Part shown: positions 13,021-20,912 of the stretch, in pieces
How positions within the stretch are numbered: the stretch's first letter is position 1
Layout of the letters: each line of letters begins with the position of its first letter
Assembly: GCF_030271535.1 (NCBI RefSeq)
Contig: NZ_JASCXJ010000024.1
Location: 23,476 to 87,475, forward strand
Reading direction: 5' to 3'
DNA from: Nocardiopsis sp. ATB16-24
GTDB lineage: Bacteria > Actinomycetota > Actinomycetes > Streptosporangiales > Streptosporangiaceae
Length of the DNA: 64,000 nt
The notes under the pieces: model-generated
Database searches by the model: none
Seen by the model: the letters and a program-made list of their open reading frames with translations, nothing else
Told to the model about the DNA's origin: nothing
Translations under genes and position numbers: made by a program

Positions 13021-15207
13021 GTGCCAGCACAAAACGCGTTGAAGGTCGCTCGACGAGAGTTCCCTCCCGCCCCCGAGACCGCGGCGGCGGCCCGCGACTT
13101 CGTTCACGGCACCCTCCTGGCATGGGAGGCGTCCGGCCCCATCGACGATGTGATCCTGCTGGTCAGCGAACTGGCGACCAACGCGGTCATCCACGCCAGG
13201 TCCGCCCTGGAGGTGACGGTGCGTCGGGACAGGACGTCGACCGAGGTGACGGTGACCGACTCGGCCCCCGAACGCGCGGTTCCGCAGGCGGGACCGCTCT
13301 CGGTGGACGCCTCGGCCGTCTCTGGGAACGAGCGCGGTGGCGGCCTGGGGCTGGCCCTGGCCTCGGCGATCGCGTCGAGCTGGGGTGTGAGTTACGGGCG
13401 TGGTGACAAGGCCGTGTGGTTCCGGATCGAGGACACCCCGGAGAAACATCCGTCTCTGGAGGCCCCACCACTGCGTAAAGGCCTCTCTCGCCCCTCCCGT
13501 CCCACACCGTGGGCGCCCCTGGACGCGGCGCTGAGCTCGCGGCTGCGGTTGCCGCAGCTGCTGGAGCGTACCGTGGAGTACGCGGCCTCGGCCCTGGGCG
13601 GGGACGCCGCCTACATCACCCTGGCGACGTCGGACGAGACCATGTGGGAGGTGCGCGCCGCCGTGGGGCTGACCCGGGGCGGGGCTCCGTGGCGTTCGTT
13701 GCGGGTGCGCACCGAGGAGATCTTCCCGTCGGCGGCGCCCGAGCCCATCGCGGTGATCAACGACGACCTGATGATCGCCCGCACGGGCCGGGGGCGTCTG
13801 TCACGCGCCGGCATGCGTTCGCTGGTGACGGCTCCGCTGATCGTGGACGGGCGGGTCACCGGCCTGCTGGGAGTGGCCTCGAAGCGGGCTCGGCACTTCG
13901 GTCCCTCGGCCGCCAAACGGCTCCAGGAGGGCGCGGACCTGATCGCGCTGCCGGTGGAACGGTCCCGCCTGGCCGAGGTGGAGCTGAGCAGGCGTGCCTC
14001 GTTGAGCTTCCTGGCCGAGGCCAGCGACCTGCTCGCGGGCACGCTGGACGAGCGGATGACGGGCGCCCTGGCGGCGCAGCTGATCACCTCCAGGCTGGGA
14101 CGGTGGTGCGCGATCGAGACCATCAACGAGATGGGCGTGTCCCGGCTGACGCACGTGGTGCACGGCGACGAGAACTACAACGACATCCTGCGGGCGCTGC
14201 TGACCGGGCTGCCTCCGCACGAACAGCGCGAGCCCCAACCGCTGTGGTCCCCGGCGGAGCTGGCCAAGGAGGGACTGGACGAGCAGCTGGTCCGTGACCT
14301 GGCGAGCGGTCCGGCCATCTGCATCCCGTTGGTGGCCCACGGGCGCACGCTGGGCCGGATGACGATCGGCAAGAACGAGACGGACGACTTCACCCGCGAG
14401 GAGGTGGACGTCGCCGACGACCTGAGCCGCCGGGTGGCCTCGGCGATGGAGAACGCGCGACTGCACGAGAAGCAGGCCGCGATGAGCCAGGCGCTGCAAC
14501 GCAGCCTCCTTCCCGCGAAGGAGAAGGAGCCGGTGATCCCGAACGTGGACCACGCGGTGTTCTACCGCCCGGCCGACGAACGCAACGTGGTCGGCGGAGA
14601 CTTCTACGACGTGTTCGCGGCGAGCGGCCGGTGGTGCTTCGCGATCGGCGACGTGTGCGGAACCGGCCCGGAGGCGGCGGCCGTGACCGGGTTGGCACGG
14701 CACACCCTGCGTGCTCTGGCCAAGGAGGGGTTCACTCCGTCGCACATCATGCAGCGGTTGAACATGGCGATCCTGGACGAGAACACCTCGACCAGGTTCC
14801 TGACGATGCTGTACGGAGAGATGACTCCGGCCACGGACGGTGGAGGAGGGATGCGACTGCGGATGGTCTCCGCCGGGCATCCCCTGCCGCTACGGCTGAA
14901 CCAGAAGGGCGAGGTGGCGCAGTTCGGGGCCTCCCAGCCCCTGCTCGGCGCCTTCGAGGACGTGGAGTTCACGACCGAGAACGTGGACATCCGGCCCGGG
15001 GAGGTGGTGTTGGCGGTGACCGACGGGGTGACCGAGCGACGCAACAACACCGACATGCTCGGCGACGAGGGGCTGGAGCGGATCTTCTCCGGCTGTGCCG
15101 GGCTGACCGCCCAGGCGGTGATCAGCCGTATCGACAGGGAGCTGGAGGAGTACGCCCCGGGCGGACGCGGCGACGACACCGCGATGCTGGTGCTGCGCTT
15201 CCTCTAG
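13021..15207 (+). CDS. osaC: OsaC-like anti-sigma kinase/PP2C fusion with GAF domains
   Basis: About 728 residues: an RsbW-like ATPase (about 1-135; N-box SELATNAVIHA at 46-56, G-box GGGLGLAL), two GAF-like sensor domains (about 160-310 and 330-480) and a SpoIIE-type PP2C phosphatase (510-728; VGGDFYD near 525 and GRGDDTAM near 717). Having both a kinase and a phosphatase for STAS proteins in one chain allows a self-contained partner switch. In Streptomyces coelicolor OsaC is encoded divergently from osaAB and dampens SigB after stress; the same arrangement here supports the name. GTG 13021 has GAAGGA at 13005; GTG 13000 is an in-frame alternative. Confidence 0.82.
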   Translation: MPAQNALKVARREFPPAPETAAAARDFVHGTLLAWEASGPIDDVILLVSELATNAVIHARSALEVTVRRDRTSTEVTVTDSAPERAVPQAGPLSVDASAVSGNERGGGLGLALASAIASSWGVSYGRGDKAVWFRIEDTPEKHPSLEAPPLRKGLSRPSRPTPWAPLDAALSSRLRLPQLLERTVEYAASALGGDAAYITLATSDETMWEVRAAVGLTRGGAPWRSLRVRTEEIFPSAAPEPIAVINDDLMIARTGRGRLSRAGMRSLVTAPLIVDGRVTGLLGVASKRARHFGPSAAKRLQEGADLIALPVERSRLAEVELSRRASLSFLAEASDLLAGTLDERMTGALAAQLITSRLGRWCAIETINEMGVSRLTHVVHGDENYNDILRALLTGLPPHEQREPQPLWSPAELAKEGLDEQLVRDLASGPAICIPLVAHGRTLGRMTIGKNETDDFTREEVDVADDLSRRVASAMENARLHEKQAAMSQALQRSLLPAKEKEPVIPNVDHAVFYRPADERNVVGGDFYDVFAASGRWCFAIGDVCGTGPEAAAVTGLARHTLRALAKEGFTPSHIMQRLNMAILDENTSTRFLTMLYGEMTPATDGGGGMRLRMVSAGHPLPLRLNQKGEVAQFGASQPLLGAFEDVEFTTENVDIRPGEVVLAVTDGVTERRNNTDMLGDEGLERIFSGCAGLTAQAVISRIDRELEEYAPGGRGDDTAMLVLRFL

Positions 15208-15211
15208 GTCG

Positions 15212-15237
15212 TCGGAGCGTGCTCTTGGGGGCTCCGA
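15212..15237. terminator. Putative stem-loop terminator
   Basis: TCGGAGC (15212-15218) pairs with GCTCCGA (15231-15237) across a 12-nt loop between the convergent OsaC-like gene and the LuxR-type regulator. It is short, so only suggestive. Confidence 0.45.
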
Positions 15238-15273
15238 GCCTTCCGACCTTCGCCGACCGGGGCCCTTCCGGGT

Positions 15274-15879
15274 TCAGAGCCAGCCCATGTCCTGGGCGGT
15301 GCGGATGGCGGACATACGGTTGTCGGCACCGATCTTGCCGATGGCGTTGGAGAGGTAGTTGCGCACGGTCCCCTCCGTCAAGTGGAGAGTGGCGGCGATC
15401 CTGGCGACGGTGGCCCCGTCGGAGGCGATGCGCAGGACCTCCGTCTCGCGGTCGGTGAGGGGGCTCTCGCCTCCGATCATGGCCGCGGCGGCGAGGTCGG
15501 TGTCGATGTAACGCCCGCCTTCGTGAACGCGGCGGATGGCACCGGAGAGCTGGTCGACGGGGGCGTCCTTGGCCAGGAAACCGCGTGCACCGGAGGCGAG
15601 CGCGCGACGCAGGTAACCGGGGCGACCGAAACTCGTGAGGATGACGACACCGCAGTCGGGGACCTCCCGCTTCAGTCGTGCGGCGACCTCCAGGCCGGTG
15701 GCGCCGGGCATCTCGATGTCCAGCACCGCGACGGCGGCGCCGTGCCCGATGACGGCGTCGACCACCTGGTCACCGCGACCGACCTCCGCGACGACCTCCA
15801 GGTCCTCCTCCAGGCCGAGCAGAGCGGCGATGGCGCCACGGACGAGATGTTGGTCATCGGCCAGCACGATCTTGATCAA
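15274..15879 (-). CDS. LuxR/NarL-type response regulator, orphan
   Basis: 201 residues: a receiver with phospho-acceptor Asp54 (VLDIEMPG), Asp8-Asp9 and the FLAKDAP lysine, then a LuxR-type HTH (about 137-195; LTDRETEVLRIASDG, TVRNYLSNAIGKIG). This subgroup is normally paired with a DesK-like histidine kinase, but none adjoins it. The TTG at 15879 is chosen because the family starts here (LIKIVLADDQHLVRG) and GGAGAAGAG lies just upstream; GTG 15918 is an in-frame alternative without a ribosome site. Confidence 0.8.
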   Translation of the reverse strand: MIKIVLADDQHLVRGAIAALLGLEEDLEVVAEVGRGDQVVDAVIGHGAAVAVLDIEMPGATGLEVAARLKREVPDCGVVILTSFGRPGYLRRALASGARGFLAKDAPVDQLSGAIRRVHEGGRYIDTDLAAAAMIGGESPLTDRETEVLRIASDGATVARIAATLHLTEGTVRNYLSNAIGKIGADNRMSAIRTAQDMGWL

Positions 15880-16083
15880 GGACGACTCTTCTCCGGTGTC
15901 TCGCTTTGACTTCGGCACGGTATCGTTTCGGACATTGTGGTGCACAAGGCGCAACAGCATTCGGGGGCACTCGGTCGTTCCGGGACTCGAAACCCTGGTA
16001 CATCGGGCTCTCACCCTGTTCTAACCCGTGCGCCGCATGATGGAGCACATCACTGAACATCGTCCCGCCAGTCGGAGGATGCG

Positions 16084-17574
16084 TTGAACACCAACGAACC
16101 GAACGCAGGTAACGAGTCCGGGAACGAGCGTCCCGAGGACCGGACCGCAGACCGACCGGTGGACACCCCCGACGCGCAGAACGCCGAACAAGGCCCCACG
16201 GACTCCGGCCCCCACTTCTCACCGCCCCGACACCCGCCGCGCTGGGCCACCGGTCCCAACGCCCCCGAGCGGGCCTCCTACACCTTCCCTCCCTCCGAGG
16301 CGGGCTACGGCCCCCCGCACGGAGGGCAGGGCTCCTCCCCCGGGGGAGAGCGGTTCGCCGACCAGGGCGGCCCTCCGCACGGGGCGGGAGCCCCCGGCCG
16401 ACCCCCTCAGGGCGGGCAGCCGTACGGCGGTGGATTCGGACCGGGAGACCCCGGCGGACAGTTCCCGTTCTCCGGTCCGCCCCCCGGCCCGGAGAAGAAG
16501 GGCGGCTCCGGCAAGATCGTGACCGTGGCCGCGATCACCGCCCTGATCACGAGTCTGATCGTGGGACCCGTGGCGGCGCTGGGGGCCGACTACCTGTTCC
16601 CCCACGGGCTGGGCGGCCCGGTCAGCTCGCTCGGTGAGGCCCCGGAGGGGACCGAGACCGAGGGGGCCGTGGGCGAGGTCGCCGAGACCGTCCTGCCGAG
16701 CGTGGTGTCCATCCAGACCGCGAGCGGTGGCGGCAGCGGTGTGATCATCTCCTCCGACGGCCAGATCCTGACCAACGCGCACGTGGTGAACGCGGCCCAG
16801 AACGGTCCGTTGGAGGTGCTGTTCAACGACGGCAGCTCCGCCCGTGCCGAGGTCCTGGGCTCGGACCCGGTCTCCGACATCGCCGTGATCCAGGCCGAGG
16901 GCCGAGCCGATCTCGAACCCGCCAGGCTCGGTGACTCGGAGAAGATCGGGGTGGGTGCCGAGGTCGTGGCGATCGGCTCTCCCCTGGGCCTGAGCGGCAC
17001 GGTGACCACGGGCGTGGTCAGCGCGCTGAACCGGCCGGTGAACACCGGGACGACCGGGCAGACCTCCACGGTGATCAACGCGATCCAGACGGACGCGGCG
17101 ATCAACCCGGGCAACTCCGGCGGTCCGCTGGTGAACATGAACGGCGAGGTCGTCGGAATAAACACCGCGATCGCCGGTATCTCGCAGGACAGCGGTTCGG
17201 TGGGGCTGGGCTTCGCCATCCCGATCAACCAGGTCCGCCCGACCGCGGAGCAGCTGATCGAGCACGGCAGCGCCAGCTATCCGGCGATCGAGGCGACCAT
17301 CACCGACTCGCGCGAGGGCGGCGCGGAGATCGTGGAGGTGACCGACGGAGGGGCGGCGGACGAGGCGGGGCTCCGTCCCGGTGACGTGCTGGTGTCCGTG
17401 AACGACGAGTCGGTGTCCACACCGGACGAGCTGATCGCGAAGATCCGGACCCACCAGCCCGGTGACGAGATACGGCTCGGGGTGCGCTCCGGCGGAGGCT
17501 CCGAGGAGCAGGTGACGGTCACGCTCGGGGAGCAGAGCGCCACGTCGGCCCAGGACGAGGCCGAGGAGGACTGA
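16084..17574 (+). CDS. HtrA/DegP-like membrane-anchored serine protease with PDZ domain
   Basis: 496 residues. A cytosolic Pro/Gly-rich N-terminus (1-135) precedes one membrane helix (about 140-162), an extracytoplasmic trypsin-like domain with catalytic His232 (TNAHVV), Asp265 (SDIAVIQ) and Ser344 (NPGNSGGPLV), and a PDZ domain (about 395-480). TTG 16084 is supported by GGAGG at 16074-16078; an ATG 5 nt upstream is out of frame and stops at once. The gene converges on an OmpR-type two-component pair. In mycobacteria the PepD protease sits beside mprAB in the same functional unit, so envelope-stress proteolysis under that system is a reasonable inference. Confidence 0.9.
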   Translation: MNTNEPNAGNESGNERPEDRTADRPVDTPDAQNAEQGPTDSGPHFSPPRHPPRWATGPNAPERASYTFPPSEAGYGPPHGGQGSSPGGERFADQGGPPHGAGAPGRPPQGGQPYGGGFGPGDPGGQFPFSGPPPGPEKKGGSGKIVTVAAITALITSLIVGPVAALGADYLFPHGLGGPVSSLGEAPEGTETEGAVGEVAETVLPSVVSIQTASGGGSGVIISSDGQILTNAHVVNAAQNGPLEVLFNDGSSARAEVLGSDPVSDIAVIQAEGRADLEPARLGDSEKIGVGAEVVAIGSPLGLSGTVTTGVVSALNRPVNTGTTGQTSTVINAIQTDAAINPGNSGGPLVNMNGEVVGINTAIAGISQDSGSVGLGFAIPINQVRPTAEQLIEHGSASYPAIEATITDSREGGAEIVEVTDGGAADEAGLRPGDVLVSVNDESVSTPDELIAKIRTHQPGDEIRLGVRSGGGSEEQVTVTLGEQSATSAQDEAEED

Positions 17575-17576
17575 GC

Positions 17577-17632
17577 GGTCCCGGGCGGGCCGGCCGTCGC
17601 GATCACGTCCGGTCGGCCGGCCCGCCGGGACC
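17577..17632. terminator. Large bidirectional stem-loop
   Basis: Arms 17577-17596 and 17614-17632 pair over 19 bp with one bulged G. The structure starts 2 nt after the HtrA stop and its right arm lies inside the last codons of the convergent kinase gene. Confidence 0.8.
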
Positions 17633-19084
17633 GGTCTCGTCGGAGGGTGTGAGCAACGGCAGGCGGATGCCGATCACGGCACCGCCGCCCTCCCTGTTGC
17701 GGGCGAGGACCTCGCCCCCGTGGGCGTGCACGATCTCTTTGACCATGGACAACCCGAGCCCGGATCCGGGGAGTCCGCGGGCGGAGGCGGACCGGTAGAA
17801 ACGCTCGAAGACGTGGTCGAGTTCGGCCGGATCGATGCCGGGCCCGCGGTCCAGGACCTCCACCACACCCTCGCGCACACGGATCTCGATGGGCGCGGTG
17901 CCCTCGGGGTCGAACTTGGCGGAGTTCTCGACCGGGTTGGCCACGGCGCGCTCCACGGCCCCGGGGCGTCCCCACACGACGCTGTCGTCGGCGTCCACGA
18001 CGATGTCGCGACCGGTGCGGCGCCGGGTGCGCACGGCGACCCTCTCCGCCACCTCGGCGAGGGAGAGGGCGCTCATCGGCTCGTCCTCGTGGTCCCCGGT
18101 GGCCAGGCCGACCAACTCGTTGACGAGTGCGGTCAGCTCACGGGTCTCGCTGCGCAGGTCCTCGATGAGGTCCTCCCGTGCCTGCGGACTGAGCCGGTCC
18201 ACCCTGTCGAGCACCTGGACGTTGGTGTACAGACTGGTCAACGGAGTGCGGAGTTCGTGTGCCGCGTCCTGGACGAGGCGGCGTTGCTCCTCCTTGGAAC
18301 GGGCCAGACGGGCGAGCATGGCGTTGAAGGCACTGCTGAGCCGGCCGACCTCGTCGCGTCCGGCCTCCTCCCGGCCCTCTCCCCCGCCTCCCGGATCGAC
18401 CGGGTCGAGCCGACCGGTGGAGCTGACGTACTCGGCGGCGTCGGTGAGGCGCACCAGACGGCTGGTGGTCCGCTGTCCCACCAGCCGGCCCACGGCGGCG
18501 GCGCACAGGGCGACGAGCAGGCCCGCCCACAGGATCTGGGTGGCGAGTCGATCGAGCATCGACTCGGTGGGCGACAGCGCCTGGAGGAGTTGGAGGGCCC
18601 CCGAGCCGTCACCGATCGACACCGTGGCCAGCCGGTACCCCTGGCCGTGGATCTCCTGCTCGCGCATCTCGACGAGCCCGGGAGCGTCCTCCGCCGCGAT
18701 CTGCATGTCCCGCTCCGACGGGGGGAAGAGGATGACGTCGGCCGGATCGGTGACGGTGACCGTCCTGCTGCCGTCCGCTCCGAGGAACTGCAACTGGATG
18801 TTGTGTCCGGACAGGAAGAGCCCCTGCCCGGGGGAGGAGGCGCCTCCACGTCCGTGGAGGGTGACGAGCTCGTCGGAGAGGTCGGTGACGGTCTTTTCGA
18901 ACTCGCTCTCGACGTCGGCACGGATGAGCCCGGCGGCGGTGGTGTAGGCGAGGGTCCCGACCAGGGCGATGACGATGGCGGCGACCAACGCGAAGATCAC
19001 CGCGAAACGTGTGCCCAGACGCCAGTCCCGCGCCCTCGGCGGTACACGCCGCCACCAGGTTCCGGTGCGGTGGTCCGCTCTCAC
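17603..19084 (-). CDS. Sensor histidine kinase (MprB-like)
   Basis: 493 residues: TM1 (about 28-52), an extracytoplasmic sensor (about 53-180), TM2 (about 185-207), HAMP (208-270), HisKA with phospho-His in AAHELRTPLTS, and HATPase with GPGID and GSGLGLS. The N-box reads NPVENSAKF in place of the usual NLLxNAxK, a mild variant. GTG 19084 overlaps the regulator's stop codon by 4 nt (GTGA), which couples translation. Topology and pairing with an HtrA gene resemble mycobacterial MprB, an envelope-stress sensor. The signal itself cannot be deduced. Confidence 0.88.
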   Translation of the reverse strand: MRADHRTGTWWRRVPPRARDWRLGTRFAVIFALVAAIVIALVGTLAYTTAAGLIRADVESEFEKTVTDLSDELVTLHGRGGASSPGQGLFLSGHNIQLQFLGADGSRTVTVTDPADVILFPPSERDMQIAAEDAPGLVEMREQEIHGQGYRLATVSIGDGSGALQLLQALSPTESMLDRLATQILWAGLLVALCAAAVGRLVGQRTTSRLVRLTDAAEYVSSTGRLDPVDPGGGGEGREEAGRDEVGRLSSAFNAMLARLARSKEEQRRLVQDAAHELRTPLTSLYTNVQVLDRVDRLSPQAREDLIEDLRSETRELTALVNELVGLATGDHEDEPMSALSLAEVAERVAVRTRRRTGRDIVVDADDSVVWGRPGAVERAVANPVENSAKFDPEGTAPIEIRVREGVVEVLDRGPGIDPAELDHVFERFYRSASARGLPGSGLGLSMVKEIVHAHGGEVLARNREGGGAVIGIRLPLLTPSDETGPGGPADRT

Positions 19085-19797
19085 GAGGTCCGGCCCCGCG
19101 GGCGGAGCGTGTAGCCGACCCCGCGCACGGTCTGGATCAGCGGCGGGTCCCCGTCCCCCAGCTTCCGTCGCAGGTAACTGATGTAGACGGCGAGGTTCTT
19201 GGATTCGGGACCGAAGTCGTAGCCCCAGATGCGGTCGTAGATGGTGGAGTGGTCCAGGACGATCCCGGTGTTGCGGATCAGGAGTTCGAGCAGGTCGAAC
19301 TCGGTCTTGGACAGTTCGATCTCGCGCTCGCCGCGCCAGACGCGACGCGCGCGCGGGTCCAGGCGCAGGTCCCCCGCCCTCAGAGGGCCCTCGTCCGCGG
19401 CCTCACCGGAGACCGGTGCGGCGCGGCGCAACAGGGCGCGCAACCGGGCCAGGAGTTCCTCCAGTTCGAAGGGTTTGGCCAGGTAGTCGTCGGCGCCGGC
19501 GTCGAGTCCCGCCACACGGTCGGGTGTCTCCACGCGAGCGGTGAGCATGAGGATGGGGGTGCGGTCGCCTTCCGCGCGCAGCACCTTGGCCACGCCGAGC
19601 CCGTCCACTCCCGGCATCATCACGTCGAGGATGAGCAGGTCGACGGGTTCGGCGTGGACCGCGGCCAGCGCCTGGACCCCGTCCGGCACCGTCCGCACCT
19701 CATAGCCCTCCAGGTGGAGCGCGCGTTCCAGTGAGTTCCTGATCGCGCGGTCGTCGTCGGCGATCAGGACCGTGGCGGTGGCTTCCATGGCGCTCAT
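19081..19797 (-). CDS. OmpR/PhoB-family response regulator (MprA-like)
   Basis: 238 residues: a receiver with Asp58 (LLILDVMMPG), acidic pocket ADDD, Lys in LAKPFELEELL, then a winged-helix DNA-binding domain (about 140-235; LSKTEFDLLELL and YISYLRRKLG). It forms an operon with the downstream kinase through a 4-nt overlap. ATG 19797 is preferred over ATG 19788; neither has a strong ribosome site. By analogy with MprA it probably activates envelope-stress genes including the adjacent HtrA-like protease. Confidence 0.87.
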   Translation of the reverse strand: MSAMEATATVLIADDDRAIRNSLERALHLEGYEVRTVPDGVQALAAVHAEPVDLLILDVMMPGVDGLGVAKVLRAEGDRTPILMLTARVETPDRVAGLDAGADDYLAKPFELEELLARLRALLRRAAPVSGEAADEGPLRAGDLRLDPRARRVWRGEREIELSKTEFDLLELLIRNTGIVLDHSTIYDRIWGYDFGPESKNLAVYISYLRRKLGDGDPPLIQTVRGVGYTLRPRGRTS

Positions 19798-19860
19798 CGT
19801 TCCGTATCGGGGTGAGAGCTCGGTAAGAGCCCGGTGCCTCGCGTGTCGACTCCGCACCGG

Positions 19861-20808
19861 TCATGTCCCGGGTTCGAACCTCCGGGTGCGCACGAGGCCC
19901 GCCGCGCGCCCCTTGCCCGCGATCACGAGCGCCATCTTGCGCGAGGCCTCGTCGAGCATCTCCTCACCGAGCATGACGGCGCCCCGGCGGTCCACGGTGG
20001 TGGCGTGCTCGTAGGCGTCCAGGATCAGTTCGGCGTGGTCGTAGTCCTCCTGGTCGGGCGCGAACACCTCGTTGGCGGCCTCCACCTGGAGAGGGTGCAG
20101 GACCCACTTGCCGTCGAAGCCCAGTGCGGCCGAGCGCGCGGCGGAGCGGCGGAAGGCCTCCACGTCGCGGATCTGTAGATAGGGGCCGTCGATGGCCTGG
20201 AGTCCGTTGGCCCGGGCGGCCATGAGGATACGCATGAGCACGTAGTGGTAGGCGTCCCCGACGTCGTAGCCGGGCGGTTGTTCGCCGACGACCAGGCTCT
20301 TCATGTTGAGGGAGGCCATGAAGTCGGCCGGTCCGTAGACGAGGGCCTCCAGACGGGGTGAGGCCGCGGCGATCGCGTCGACCTCGACCAGGCCGCGGGC
20401 GTCCTCGATCTGCGCCTCGATGCCGATCCGACCGACCTCCAGGCCGACGGCGCGTTCGATCTGGGTGAGGAGGGTGTCGAGCCACTGGACGTCGCGGGGT
20501 CCGGTGACCTTGGGCAGGACCAACGCGTCGAGTTCGGCTCCGGCCCCTTCGACGACGGTGATGACGTCCCGGTAGGCCCACGCGGTGGTGACGTCGTTCA
20601 CGCGGACCGTGCGGACCCTGCCGTCCCAGCCTCCCTCGTTGAGGGCGTGGACGACGGTGTCGCGGGCGGTCTCCTTCTCCAGGGGAGCGACCGCGTCCTC
20701 CAGGTCGAGGAAGAAGGCGTCGGTGTCCAGACTCCGCGCCTTCTCGACGAACCTCGGGTTGGACGCCGGGACGGCGAGGACCGATCGCCGCGATCTGAGT
20801 GTGCCCAT
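19861..20808 (-). CDS. HpcH/HpaI-family lyase (CitE-like, malyl- or citramalyl-CoA lyase)
   Basis: About 315 residues of the CitE-like branch of the HpcH/HpaI aldolase superfamily. Visible features are RSVLAVPAS with the substrate-binding Arg, FLDLEDAV (metal-binding acid), IGIEAQIEDARG with the second acidic ligand, and DGKWVLHP near the C-terminus. Members cleave malyl-CoA, methylmalyl-CoA or citramalyl-CoA. CitE/D/F subunits are absent, which argues against citrate lyase and for a stand-alone CoA-ester lyase. ATG 20808 has GGAG at 9 nt; ATG 20814 is two codons upstream. It is divergent from the molybdopterin oxidoreductase. Confidence 0.82.
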   Translation of the reverse strand: MGTLRSRRSVLAVPASNPRFVEKARSLDTDAFFLDLEDAVAPLEKETARDTVVHALNEGGWDGRVRTVRVNDVTTAWAYRDVITVVEGAGAELDALVLPKVTGPRDVQWLDTLLTQIERAVGLEVGRIGIEAQIEDARGLVEVDAIAAASPRLEALVYGPADFMASLNMKSLVVGEQPPGYDVGDAYHYVLMRILMAARANGLQAIDGPYLQIRDVEAFRRSAARSAALGFDGKWVLHPLQVEAANEVFAPDQEDYDHAELILDAYEHATTVDRRGAVMLGEEMLDEASRKMALVIAGKGRAAGLVRTRRFEPGT

Positions 20809-20912
20809 GGTCATGTGCTCCGTTCGACCGTGCCTGTGGGTTGCACATCATCGCACCGTGCGGTGCGTACGCTGAGGGGTGGCCCCGCCCCGCCCTCAGG
20901 AGGAAGCACCTC

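Noticed and set aside
12813..13406. Plus-strand ORF with AGGAGGG upstream in the osaA/osaC-like gap
   Set aside because: It overlaps the OsaC-like gene in another frame and has the composition of a shadow frame.
19860..19890. Sequence GGTTCGAACCTCC resembling a tRNA T-arm
   Set aside because: It is the C-terminal coding end of the CitE-like gene and no acceptor, D- or anticodon arm surrounds it.
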